Below, in pieces: positions 40,778 through 51,407 of a stretch of DNA of 64,000 nt. This DNA comes from Bursaphelenchus xylophilus. Taxonomy: Eukaryota; Nematoda; Chromadorea; Rhabditida; Aphelenchoididae. Position 1 is the stretch's first letter; each line of letters opens with the position of its first letter. The DNA is taken from positions 7,688,001-7,752,000 of the forward strand of contig CAJFCV020000006.1 in the NCBI GenBank assembly GCA_904066235.2, given 5' to 3'. The notes beneath the pieces were generated by a model. That model had not been told where the DNA came from, made no database searches, and saw only the letters and a list, made by a program, of their open reading frames with translations. A program made the translations under genes and the position numbers.

Positions 40778-42133
40778 ATGTTTAATTATGACAATTATTA
40801 CGGATCGTATCAAAACGGGTACTTACCTGTAAGCTTATAATTTCATTCTACAATTTGAGTTTAGAGCACTTCTTACGTCCCTCACAGCAGTGTTTACTCT
40901 TTCGATGGATATCCCGTTTATGGTGGCCATGAATATCATAATCAGAATTTTGACAATAATCCCTTCTTTTCCAATTTCAAATTCCAAATGCCAGGGACTG
41001 AGGCTGAACTTGATGATGCAGCAGGTAATTATCGTCTATGATCTCTGATTACATATTTAGAAATGATTGATATGACCGACGAAGAGACAGAAAAGAGCAA
41101 GCGATCATATCCATACAATCCATATTCAAGTCTCCTTGAGAGCAATGACGGAGCTCCCAACCGATTAATGATGATGGTATTCAATGCACGTATCACGTCC
41201 AAAGACAAACCGGCAGGGTGTTCCAGACCCCAAAATCCTGATGGTACCTTCAATAAAGCAGTTTTACCGGTGATTGAGAAGATGTTGAACAATCAATTAT
41301 CTTCTCAACAAGAGGCCCGTCCGGTTTATAAACTGATAAATCTTGGAGCAGTAAGACATTTGGAGCGTTTCTACTTTTACTTTTAGAATGACAATATTCA
41401 AGAGCCCGTCAGAGGATATTTGGTGAATAATGGGAATACGTGGGTCAGAAGAAAGGAAGCAGAAGCGCCAAAAGTCTCTCCTCCTAAAAAGAAATTTGGA
41501 AATCTTTCTTTGGTTAATGTAGGAGGGAAGAAGATAACCGGGGACTCAAACGAATGTATTGGGTACGCGAAAGATCAGAAGTGTTTGGCGGACAGTCTCT
41601 GCAAGTATTCTCACAATGCGAGCTCCGAACATCAAAAGAAGCTTTTATGTTCAAGGTACTCTTATTTGTTATAATTTTAACATTTTTGTCTAACTATTTT
41701 CAGCCAGATGAAGGGAATGTGCCGTAACGGAAAGAAATGTGATTTAGGGTACCATTTGTTGCAATCTCATCAGCTCCCAGTTTGCCATTACTATCTGAAG
41801 ATGATGTGTTCGGAAGAAGACTGTCCGTATCTTCATGTAAAGCATTCCCCGTCCACAGATCTATGTTCCCTCTTCCAGAAAGGCCTTTGCACTTTAGGGA
41901 TCAGAGTTAGTTTATTGGATTAGATTCTATGTATTCAGTGCAATTACATCCACAGGTATTCTGTCATCGTCCTTGCGCAACGAACTGATCCTAAGCTCGA
42001 ATTTGGTCCGGATGGGTTTGTTTTGAGTGCCATAGATGAGGTAATGTTTTGTAGCGACCAAGTTGACCCTCAGCCTCTTGCCCAGTGGTTCTTCTAGGCG
42101 CGTCTAGAAGAGCAATATCAAATATACGAGTAA
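40778..42133 (+). CDS. ZC3H3: CCCH zinc-finger protein, ZC3H3-like
   Basis: Seven exons give about 358 residues: 40778-40818, 40888-41024, 41061-41350, 41387-41655, 41704-41905, 41939-42040 and 42098-42133. Four CCCH fingers follow each other: CIGYAKDQKCLADSLCKYSH (C-x8-C-x5-C-x3-H); a second with C-x7-C-x5-C-x4-H; CHYYLKMMCSEEDCPYLH (C-x7-C-x4-C-x3-H); and CSLFQKGLCTLGIRCNYIH (C-x7-C-x5-C-x3-H), which forms only when the acceptor at 41936-41938 is used. The array resembles ZC3H3 (Smicl), which links nuclear polyadenylated RNA to the exosome. The first exon is uncertain: a Tyr/Asn-rich start at 40778 needs a GTACTT donor, whereas a start at 40788 uses a better GTAAGC donor at 40829. Confidence 0.8.
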
Positions 42134-42300
42134 GTTTTAGGAAGAATTAGAAAAGATATATATCACTACAAATTTTTGTAAAGAATACATTTTAATGTGT
42201 AAATAAATGGATTGCGTACAACAAAAAGCATACTTGAATTGCCGTTTATCGGTTTTATATACTTTTATTTCTAATATTTGTTGTTTTAACCAATGTTTAG

Positions 42301-44052
42301 ATGACGGATGATTCGTTTTCATCGACTCGGCCCCGAAGATCAGCTGGAATGAAGGCCACGCAAGCTTGGGCCGCGTTGATGCCGTCCAAAAAGATTAATT
42401 ACGAATTTGAAGAATCAGAGGTTCCAGGTATGTATTTTAGGTTTGTTTGTATTTATGTGGCGTTTTGGGCGATGACGAATACTTTTCACGACGAGTCGGT
42501 ATGACATTCATCGTTTGGGATGATTGTCATGGGCAGTGATCCCGTCTAATCTTCTCTCTGAGCGTGAATGCCACATAAAATAAACTTTTATTTGAGTAAT
42601 ATCCTTCCGTTCTTAATTTCGGGTCGCGTTATTTTAGAGACTCCGCAAGAGAAATCTGCCGAAAAGAAGTTAATCAAAAAAGAGATCCTTGAACAAGCAC
42701 AATCACCACCAAAACCCGAGCAGAATGTTGCTTCTACAGTTACAGTACCTCACAATGGTGGTTATGGACGGTCGGTGCTGACAAAGCAACGATTGGAGGA
42801 CATTGAGGTATTTTTAATAGTCGCTAAAGCTCCTTTTTAGAAGGAAATGAATGCGACTTATATGAGCGAGAAAGATAGCACTGAAGAATACGAATATGAA
42901 CGACATTCCACCAAGTCGTTTTCGTACAGAGATGACGAGGAAGACGAAGATTACAGCTTCCCAACAACAGCTCCAATCAAACGAATAAGTCCAGCTACCT
43001 CTCGCGGGGATGTGCCAAAGAAAAGGGGAAGGCCGTTAGGGTCGAAGTCGTCAACTTACACCAGGAGAAAACCATTGCCAGAAAAGCCAACGCAATACGT
43101 CACTACTGAATATACAAGGCCGACCGGGAATATTGTGTATCCACGATCTATAAGACCTCTTGAGAACCGACCCATCAGGATTATCATGAGGTAGGTATCG
43201 GCAATGCCGCAATTTTTACGTTGATTCAGGCCAGGACTTGGGACAAATCGAGCGTCGTATCTCTCGAATCAGGTACAACAGCCTCGGGCAGTTCCTCACC
43301 CTATCATGCAAAGTAGTACTGCTACGACTAACATGTCATCAATGGCCGTCTCAGCTCAGAAGGAAGTGGAAGAAATCACCAAAAAGTATGGAGATCGTGT
43401 CATCGAAGGGGATTCGGTTCGCAAATTCAATGATCTCAATTCGAACCTCCTCGAACAGATGAGACTTATCAGCGAGGATAGGAATCGTCTTTATGCCAAT
43501 TTTCAGGAGACCGTGGAACAGATAAATCTTTCTCATACAACTGCTTTGGATTTGAAAGACAGCAGGTATCATTTGACATCTTTTTACAAGGTTTTTTGTG
43601 GACATAGCCTTCTTTATTTATTTTATTTTATTTTATTTAGGATTCGCCAATTGGAGAATCTCGTGAACGAGCTACAAGCGAAGAATTATGAATTGACAGC
43701 GCAGCTGAACGAGGCCTACAGCGTATACAAAACGGCAGAACCCGGTCCGGCCAGACGCTTAAAGCCGATATCCGGTCCTGGCCAGAAAGTTGTCCGAATG
43801 GATCAGGAGCCCATGGACAGCCCTGAGGCAGCAGCCGAAAGAGAAGCCCTCGAGGAATTTGTAAGTCCAATGAACTTGGTCTGGGAAATAAGGGGAGTAT
43901 GAAAAGGTGTATGTACATGTGTACGTATACGGGTTACACACCGGCCTTGGAAACGGGACCTTGGCAACGGCGGTATTGTTCTGATTTAATCAAATGCCTG
44001 ACTTCTCTCTTTCCAGAACGAAAGCCATGAGAACAGCAATGATATGGCGTGA
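42301..44052 (+). CDS. AT-hook and coiled-coil nuclear protein, unknown family
   Basis: Exons 42301-42427, 42638-42807, 42841-43190, 43230-43565, 43641-43860 and 44017-44052 join to 412 residues. Near residue 160 the sequence KKRGRPLGSK is a canonical AT-hook core (RGRP in a basic context), which binds the minor groove of AT-rich DNA. Residues about 240-345 form heptad-rich helices (VEEITKKYGDRVIEGD, then RIRQLENLVNELQAKN). The C-terminal part is rich in Pro, Glu and Met. I do not recognise a named family. It is the third gene of a same-strand cluster after EXOSC1 and the ZC3H3-like gene, starting 167 nt after the preceding stop, so an operon with an RNA-surveillance link is possible but unproven. 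Confidence 0.75.
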
Positions 44053-44825
44053 AACCGGCCGTCTTTGTCCCTCTCACCTTATACCTAGAGATACCTAATG
44101 CCCCCTCTTCACGGCCATCTTATGGAATATCGTGGCCTCTTTTACTCCTTTTTCTCGTATTTAATTTCCAGTTTTATGTTTAACATTTAATCGAAACCGA
44201 CCTCCGATCTCTGTATTGTCATGTTCTCTTAGTTTCAATTTTGTTGTAATCAGTAATAAAAGAATATCCGAGTTGTTTCGACTGTATTTACCAATCCTTC
44301 AAGGGCGTTTCATGTTCTATTCTCGTAAAATGTAAGGCCCATAAATTTCTCACACTACTCGATATAAAATAATGTAATGTACTTAAGTTTCGTGTTACGT
44401 TTGGCCCATAGATCGGGAGTACTTGGCCGATAAGAATAAGAACGGGAGAATGCACAGATTAGGATGACGGGTCGAGGGCCGGTTCTGTTAATCGCTGAGC
44501 ATTGAAATTTTGGGTACTGATGGTTTAGGACTCACGAGCTCTAAACACATGCCTCGGAAGGCAATTATTTAAGAATAAAAAAGACAAGTAACTGACTCCT
44601 TCCTCCCCTTTCTCCTCTTTTCATTAAGGGAAGACGACGGCCAGGATGCGGCCGAACGACCGACGGACTAGGCATTGGGATTAGAGGGTCGCGCACCAGC
44701 CCCTTCCCTGTTTTTTTGCCTTTCTCACTTTTGGCGAAATTGTTTGCGTAACTCGTCCGTCTTTTGTGTTGTTGCCTGAGGGCTTCATTCATTTCTAAAT
44801 AGCCACTCTTCAGCCCGTGGGCCGG
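44053..44825. promoter_or_regulatory. Intergenic region upstream of the SK channel gene
   Basis: This region holds the 3' end of the AT-hook gene, with an AATAAAAG poly(A) signal at about 44255, and the promoter of the channel gene. A minus-strand 100-codon frame (44565-44867) has a basic, low-information sequence and no splice context, so I do not call it. Confidence 0.5.
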
Positions 44826-47800
44826 ATGTTCGCCGGTCAGGGTCAGTCGCCGCACCGACCTCACCATCTCTGCACCGCCCAGTCCGCCGGCCTATGTGAG
44901 CCTAGGTACGGGCCCGCAAACTGACTGACTTTCCTTTGTTTCAGCGAGTCCGGGCGCCGCTAAACTGTCGCAGAATCACGGCTTCAGTGTGGATTCGTCA
45001 GCATATCAGCAGGCAATCGATCGGCGGAAGGGGTTCCGCACTCGCGGCTCTCTTGTAAGTCCAACATTCAGTCTTTGTCCTTCACATTTATAGGGCAATA
45101 CGGCCGTGAGAGCCGGTTTTTTGATTCCTTTGCCCTATTCCATGTCTTGTTTTATGTTTCATCAGCTAAAAGCCATGGGAATTTGGTCGAGGACCATTTT
45201 TGAAGGATCAATCCCATATTTTGGTTTCAGAGGGCAGTAAAGGATAAACATGACGTGGATCCATAATCAAAGCTTTTTTCTGTTAAAAAGGAAATAAATA
45301 AATTTTGGCTAAACTTCTTTCCTGACTAAAACACATCTCCGAAAGAAGATTTGGGATTTGACACAAACATTATCAATCTTAATGCGAAATGCTATTACAA
45401 TTTAATCTTCTCTAGGGTCCGACCATCGCATCAGCACCGTCTGTCGAACAAGAAGATTACCGTACTCCGAGGGTGTCTGTAACATCAGTCAAGAATGGAA
45501 AGAGTTTCGATTTAGGAGGAGCTGATCGAGCTGGGCCAAGAGCTTCGGACTCCAATGGCCTTATTAAGGTGAGTCATTAGATATTACTATACGATGGTCA
45601 AGAATCGACAACGCTCTTCATAGGATAATTGTCATCATTACAAATTTTTCTTACAAATTCCTCTGTACTTGCCTGCGAAGCAAAGTCCAAGTTAGATTAC
45701 CGATGTCGAGAAAAGTTAGTTTGTGCCCGCTCTCTTTGATTCCCGCTACTTACCCGTCTCGAAAGGAATAGCCTCAGGCCAGATTCCATGACGCTTCTCG
45801 GCACGATCCTTATCGTTTAATATTTCAAAACAAACAGAATACAAATAAACCAAAGATGGAGTTTGTTCTGCCCCCCTTTACTTAACTGTTTTCTCTTTAT
45901 TCGTTTTGGGGACTCATTAAGGACTTTTCGGCTGCTGTCTTGGCTCGGCAAAGTAGCCCTCAATCTTTCCCAACGGCCCAAAAAACGTCTCCGTTCAGAA
46001 GCGACGGATTATAACACTATAGACGCGAGCCCCTTCTTCCATTTCCATCAAGGCCACGCCCGGGATTAGGCCGGTTCGTAGCCTAGCCCACTAAAACCAA
46101 TGGCCAGCGAACAACGTGAGCGAAGAGCGTCGTCGATTCATGAGGTTTCCGAATCCTTGGCCTCCGGATTTAATCTTTTGTTTCGTTCCAGGTCAGCGCC
46201 GATTTCCTGCGACTTCATGGCTCTAGACAGCAGTTCCGGAATCTGCTTTCGGCCAGAAAGAAGCTGGGTCAAATGCCTCCGGCCTACACCCGGATAGATT
46301 ATAGTCATGATTCATTCGACTCATCAGGTAAGCCAAAGTTTATTCTTTTCAAAAAGACGAACTTCTATTGTAACTGCAGTTGATATCAAATGTCATTATC
46401 CACAACGCCCTCTTTAGCCCCATACTTTCATTAGGAAGAACATGTCAACATTTTTTGTATTACCTTAATTAACTACATTCAGCGGGAAAAGGGCTTCCCT
46501 TCCAAGGTCCGGTAATTACAATTGAAGACACCGCAGCGCCCAAAGGTCCAAGTGGTGGCCTGTGCAGTGCTGTATCGTCATGTCCGGAAAGCCAGAGGTC
46601 ATCCATCGACGATCGAGTCGCAGAAAATGGGCTTTTGACTTCACCCAGTACACCCAACAACAATAACAACAATGTACTCAGTAGAAATAACAGTCGGTAC
46701 GTTTGAATAGGGAAAACAAAAAGTAATCGTCATGAATCCACCGTTTTTCAACTTTCTATGCATAAGGGAAAGAGTTGACCCGGCTCCAATTAACGAGTCG
46801 GGTGTGGCCCTCGAGCTCCCAATCAGACTCGCCGGAACTTGAATATTCCATGAAGAAAGGCTAAACCCGATCCGATTTCACCGAACAATGTCTTGTTTTT
46901 CAGTTATGGAGTGCCAATCGATGGCGCGGCCGTCAAGATGATTTACAAAATCCGGTCTCAACGACTGAACACCCGAGTGAAAATCACGGACCGATGTCTG
47001 ATCCTGGCCATTATCGGGGTTCTGTTTATGGGTCTAGATGCGGAAGTATGTGCTCAGAATATAATGGGGGTGACTAAGGTGAGTGCTCTCATTTCATTTC
47101 TCTCCGGCCGCGATCCTTTGTTTCACCAGCCTCTCGTACGTCCCCGTGAAATCCTTGAGTTGTTCGGGACTAGCCAACTGTAATTAAAGTAATTAAAACA
47201 GGGATAAGATAGCTGTAAGAGGCCACAATGGGATAATCAGCTGTGTGGCCTCAGAGTTTAGAAGAAAAACGGGCTTACATTCTTAGATGTAATGTATGTT
47301 AGAAGACCCATGTGTATGTAGAGATATTGGAGATCAGTCTGACAAGCAAGGTATCTCCGATTTCGGAGATTCTTCACAATATTGTAAACACTGAGTTCCT
47401 CTCCGGACAAAAGCTGACGAAGGCAAGCTTCGAGAGCTACAATTGTACCAGTTCGACCAACACCTGGAAAGGTGAAGATGACTTAAGAGAAAAGCTTTAA
47501 TGGATATTACGAAGTTCGATGACCTCATACCAGCAGAGCAATGGACAACAGCCGGGGAATATGTCCAGGTCTTCATGATTAATGCCAAGGCCCCAGAGGC
47601 TGTCAAAGGAACAGCTTTGTCTGGCCATCCACTCCACAAGACATGGTTAACATAATGGGACTTGTCTGTTCCATCAGATCCCTTGGCTAAATTATCATTA
47701 AATAGTAGACAACTTGAGTCTACCTTTCACAATCAAGGTTGTATAGAGCAGATCCTTTTCGCGATCCTTTCTGAGCCCAATCCGATCATAACCTCGATTG

Positions 47801-50050
47801 GTGACGGTGCAGAAAGGAAGGGCCATGGAATCTCCTCTTTTCTCTGGCCAGTATTGCTCACACTTCTTCTTCCCATTCTCCACAACACTGCATAACATTA
47901 CAATCGCCTTGATCTTCTCCTGCCAGACCATTCTCCAGAAATCGGGTACCGTTTCTTTAGTGGGTCCTTGAGTGCAGATCATCATCTTCTCGGCGCCAGT
48001 CTTCGGATCCGTCAATCCTATGATGTTTATTATAGTCAACGTCGAATTACCTGGCAATCCTCTGACCCAATTGGCATGAATGTAGTTTTCGGTCGTGCCG
48101 GGTGGCCATTTCAAATTGACACGAGTGTCCTCGATGCAAGGGATATCTGAAGTTCTCAGCTCCCGGCAAGATTTTCCTTACCTTTGTATCTGTTCTTCTC
48201 CGGATTTTTGAGGAATGATGTCCGAGGAACGGAATCGGGACCAGGGCATGCTAATTTCAACTCGGAATATTCCCTGAGCAGTCCATCTACTCCTTTGGAG
48301 ACGATTGTATTCGCAAATCGACGCATTACCACCTTCGACACCTCGGGTAGATCGGTCTCCATGGGCGTGAGAGTGGGTCTCTCTTCTTTCGAAATTGCCC
48401 TGCCTTCCTCTTTACTTGTTCCTAAAATTTGATGAGGATTCGGACCATATAAATTTAGAGTATACCATGTTTGCTTTGCCTACTATTCATCGCAAATTGG
48501 ACAACCGCTCTTTTCCTTGAGGATTTCAACAACTGTAGATCAATTCGTTTCATTCTCATTTTTGTATTTTCTATAATTTTCATAATTTCAGAATGACCTC
48601 ATATCCGTATGTTTCCGAACCTTTGTCATTTTCTCAACTTTGGCATTGCTTGTCGAGATTGTGCATTACCATGTAAACGAGGTTATGGTAAGTTCTGGAG
48701 GCCTTCCATCGTATAAAATACCATTACGACTAGGGCGCAGCTCGAAATTTATTTTTTGGCGTGCTTACAGTACTCCTAGTGATAAAACTAATTAATGGCT
48801 TGCAGTTAGATCTGATAGATTGTGGAGCCGATGATTGGAGGGTGGTGTGCACTTGGAGGAGGATATCCCGATTTGTGGTCGAGTTTATCCTCTGCTCCTT
48901 ATGTCCATATCCGGGAACTGGAACCGTCGAATGGTGGTTTGTGGAACCTTCAAGGACCTGCAATCACACATTCGAAGTAAAAGAAGTCCCGGTTGATCTC
49001 CTCTTGTCCTTATTCATGCTTGGCCGGGTGTATCTGGCTGGGCGATTTGTGGTTTTACATAGTAAACAGTTTCAAGTAAGTCATTCTTTTCTCAGAAAAC
49101 TTTCCCAGGATGCATCAACAAGAACATTGGCTGCTTTAAATCGTATCCAAGTGAACTTTACCTTTGTGATGAAATCTTGGCTAGATCAACATCCCATGAG
49201 ATGTCTCTCTCTCTTCTTATTGATGTTCTGGTTCACATTTGCATGGACATTTGTGCAATGTGAGAGATTAGGAAGGGAAGATGAGACCAAATGGCTGATG
49301 TACTCGAATGCTTTGTGGTTTATCGCCTCAACTTTCAATGGGAATGGATATGGAGATGTGGTACCCAAAACAACGGCCGGGAGATTGGTCGGGATCTTTG
49401 TCGGACTTACGGTCAGTCGATTGATGACTTAAATTAGACGTAATCTATTGAGTTCAGGGTGCAATAATATCTTCGATCCTGATTGCCGTCATCTCTCGAA
49501 AGATTGTTTTATCATCTGGTCAAAGGAATGTAAACAATTTCATGAATGACTCCAGATTAACCGTGGAACATAAGAACGCGGCTGCCAGAGTTCTACAAAA
49601 GACCTGGCATATCTATAAAAATCTCCATTCCAATGATACGGGGGACCGACTGTTAAGACGACATCAACGGGAGTTTCTAAATGCCATTCACAGGTCAGTA
49701 AATGTTGTATTTGGGTACATATGGCCATTACATCATTATAATGTTCGTCTTTAGTTTTCGAAAGGTGAAGAACAAGATCAGAAACTTCAACGAGAGCAAC
49801 GATGTGTCCTCACAACAAGCCACACGAGCAAGTTTATACCCTTATTCTGTTCTGATCTGACATTTTTATATCTAATCTAGAATTGTTTCAGTTAATGCTG
49901 GAGATGCACACCAACATGCTCAAGCTGGTGAATACCCAAGAAGAGATGAGGACCCAGATGGAGGTCATGCAAAGGGCCATTCGCAATCATTTCACACATC
50001 AACATGCCGTCACAATCGCCGAAACTAAACGAATTTCGTCCGAAGACTGA
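44826..50050 (+). CDS. Small-conductance calcium-activated (SK/KCNN-type) potassium channel
   Basis: Twelve exons give 688 residues: 44826-44895, 44945-45054, 45416-45568, 46192-46327, 46483-46696, 46904-47078, 48592-48687, 48734-49075, 49109-49411, 49458-49693, 49755-49827 and 49892-50050. The N-terminal 230 residues are polar (SPSTPNNNNNN). LDLIDCGADDWRVVCTW and LHSKQFQDASTRTLAALNRI match the SK S3-S5 region. The calmodulin-binding domain follows the pore (LTVEHKNAAARVLQKTWHIY, RRHQREFLNAIHR), then a C-terminal coiled coil. The pore keeps GYGD (residues 512-515), but the preceding residues are N-G-N where SK channels have L-S-I. The last intron uses a GC donor (GCAAGT at 49828). Intron 6 contains a complete antisense phosphatase gene. 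C. elegans relatives are the kcnl genes; I cannot pick one. Confidence 0.92.
47258..48559 (-). CDS. Protein tyrosine phosphatase, nested in an SK channel intron
   Basis: Exons 48559-48466, 48421-48182, 48146-48051, 48017-47724, 47686-47531 and 47463-47258 join to 361 residues. A short basic N-terminus leads to FANTIVSKGVDGLLREY and the single PTP domain. The conserved substrate-side CTQGP and DFWRMVWQEK are present, as are the WPD loop (WSGWP-DKAVP) and the active-site P-loop (VHCSAGVGRTG). All catalytic residues I could check are intact, so an active cytosolic phosphatase is expected. The fourth exon junction removes only 33 nt, a multiple of three without a stop, so retention would insert 11 residues. 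The gene fits inside channel intron 6 (47079-48591); its ATG is 33 nt from the next channel exon. It is a paralogue of the gene at 54970-56690. Confidence 0.92.
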
Positions 50051-51407
50051 ATGTTACAGTAATCAGGGTACAATTAAATTATTTGTCAAAACTATTTATA
50101 ACCCCTCATTGTATTTTCTGGGATTAAATATTCGAAAAAGTGAAGGATTATCTGCCCGCTGGATGTAATGCATAGCTTCAGGCATCGGATAATTTATTGG
50201 ATGTAGATGTTTTATAATCGGTATGGCTTCCGGTGAAAGGGAGTAGAAGAAGGTGCCAAGTCTTAGAATACGGCGTGTAATCGTCGGTATAAGTTGTAAT
50301 ATAATTGATTTTGTTTTAAGATAATTACTAATTATATTATTGATGTAAATAGTGAAATCGTTAGCTGGTAGAGTCTCGTTGTGCTATCAGTTTGCGTGCT
50401 TAGATGCCATGTCATTCCCGTGCTTTCCCGAATAAAACAGTTTTCCTTTTACTAAAAGCGCTCATGTAACGCCGCGAGCCAAGCTATTTTTGGCCATCTC
50501 TTTTCCCTCCCCACCCAACACAAACATTCCAAAGAGAACCACCATAAACTGGAGCCGCGAATCGACGCCGGGGCATTTACATTACTCTTTAAGAGGAGTT
50601 TTGTCCATAGAAGACTTGGTTTTTATCGGTTATAACTGTTGTTGTCCCTAAAATAAAGATCTAAAAATAGTTTTAGCCGTCTCCTTCTCCTTCCATCGCA
50701 TCCCCTTTTCCCTTCCCCCGTTTTTCCGCAGTTTCAAATGGACCCGCGACGAGAGAGTGCGAGAGTCTCGAGGGCAGAGAAAGAAAGGGCACTCTCTCTC
50801 AAAGTTTCTCTATTTTTGTTGTTGTTCTTGTGTTTTCGACCCCCAAGTGAGGGGACCACTCTATTCGGGGACCTCCTTTTTTCGCGCACATCTGGCACGC
50901 CCTCCTCCAGGCCATGATTTTTACAAAACTTTTTTTTATATTAATTCTAATAACATTTCTTTTTCGAGGGAAACCCATTTGGCCAGACGTTCCGTCCTTT
51001 GGCCATAACAAATATAGCTCGGAGATTACACTTCTTGGAGTAGGAGCACATGTTTGTCGTATCTTAGGAGTGGCTGTAAATGTGCGTAAAGCATTAGAAG
51101 GGCCTCGTGATGAAACTTTCCTTTCTGGGGTTTTGTAGTAGTCTAGGAAAGTAATGTTGTCTTTTCTATAACGCCCAACTCTAGCGGGATACCAGTTATA
51201 ACTAGAAATTGGCATTTACATGAAAGAACCTTATTTTAATATAGTTTTGTTTCGTTGGAACTTTAGGAATTGAAATGTCGTTAGCATTGGCTTTCACAAT
51301 AACCAAGAACCGTTTTTTTACGCAAAAATGCTTATTTTTCCTTGCAATCAATACAGAGTTAAAATGACTTTAGGAATCTTTCCGATTACGCAATTTGATG
51401 ACCTACC
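50051..51407. promoter_or_regulatory. Intergenic region between the SK channel and HDAC genes
   Basis: It holds the channel 3' untranslated region (an AATAAAAC poly(A)-like signal at about 50432) and the deacetylase promoter. Frames at 50757-51215 on both strands are AT-rich or arginine-rich, without motifs. A TTTAG acceptor at about 51370-51374 suggests a 5' untranslated exon or trans-splicing before the HDAC ATG. Confidence 0.5.

Noticed and set aside
41956..41988. Ten-codon final exon of the CCCH gene (GTATTCTGTCATCG, then stop)
   Set aside because: It leaves the fourth zinc finger incomplete; the acceptor 17 nt upstream restores C-x5-C-x3-H and a longer frame.
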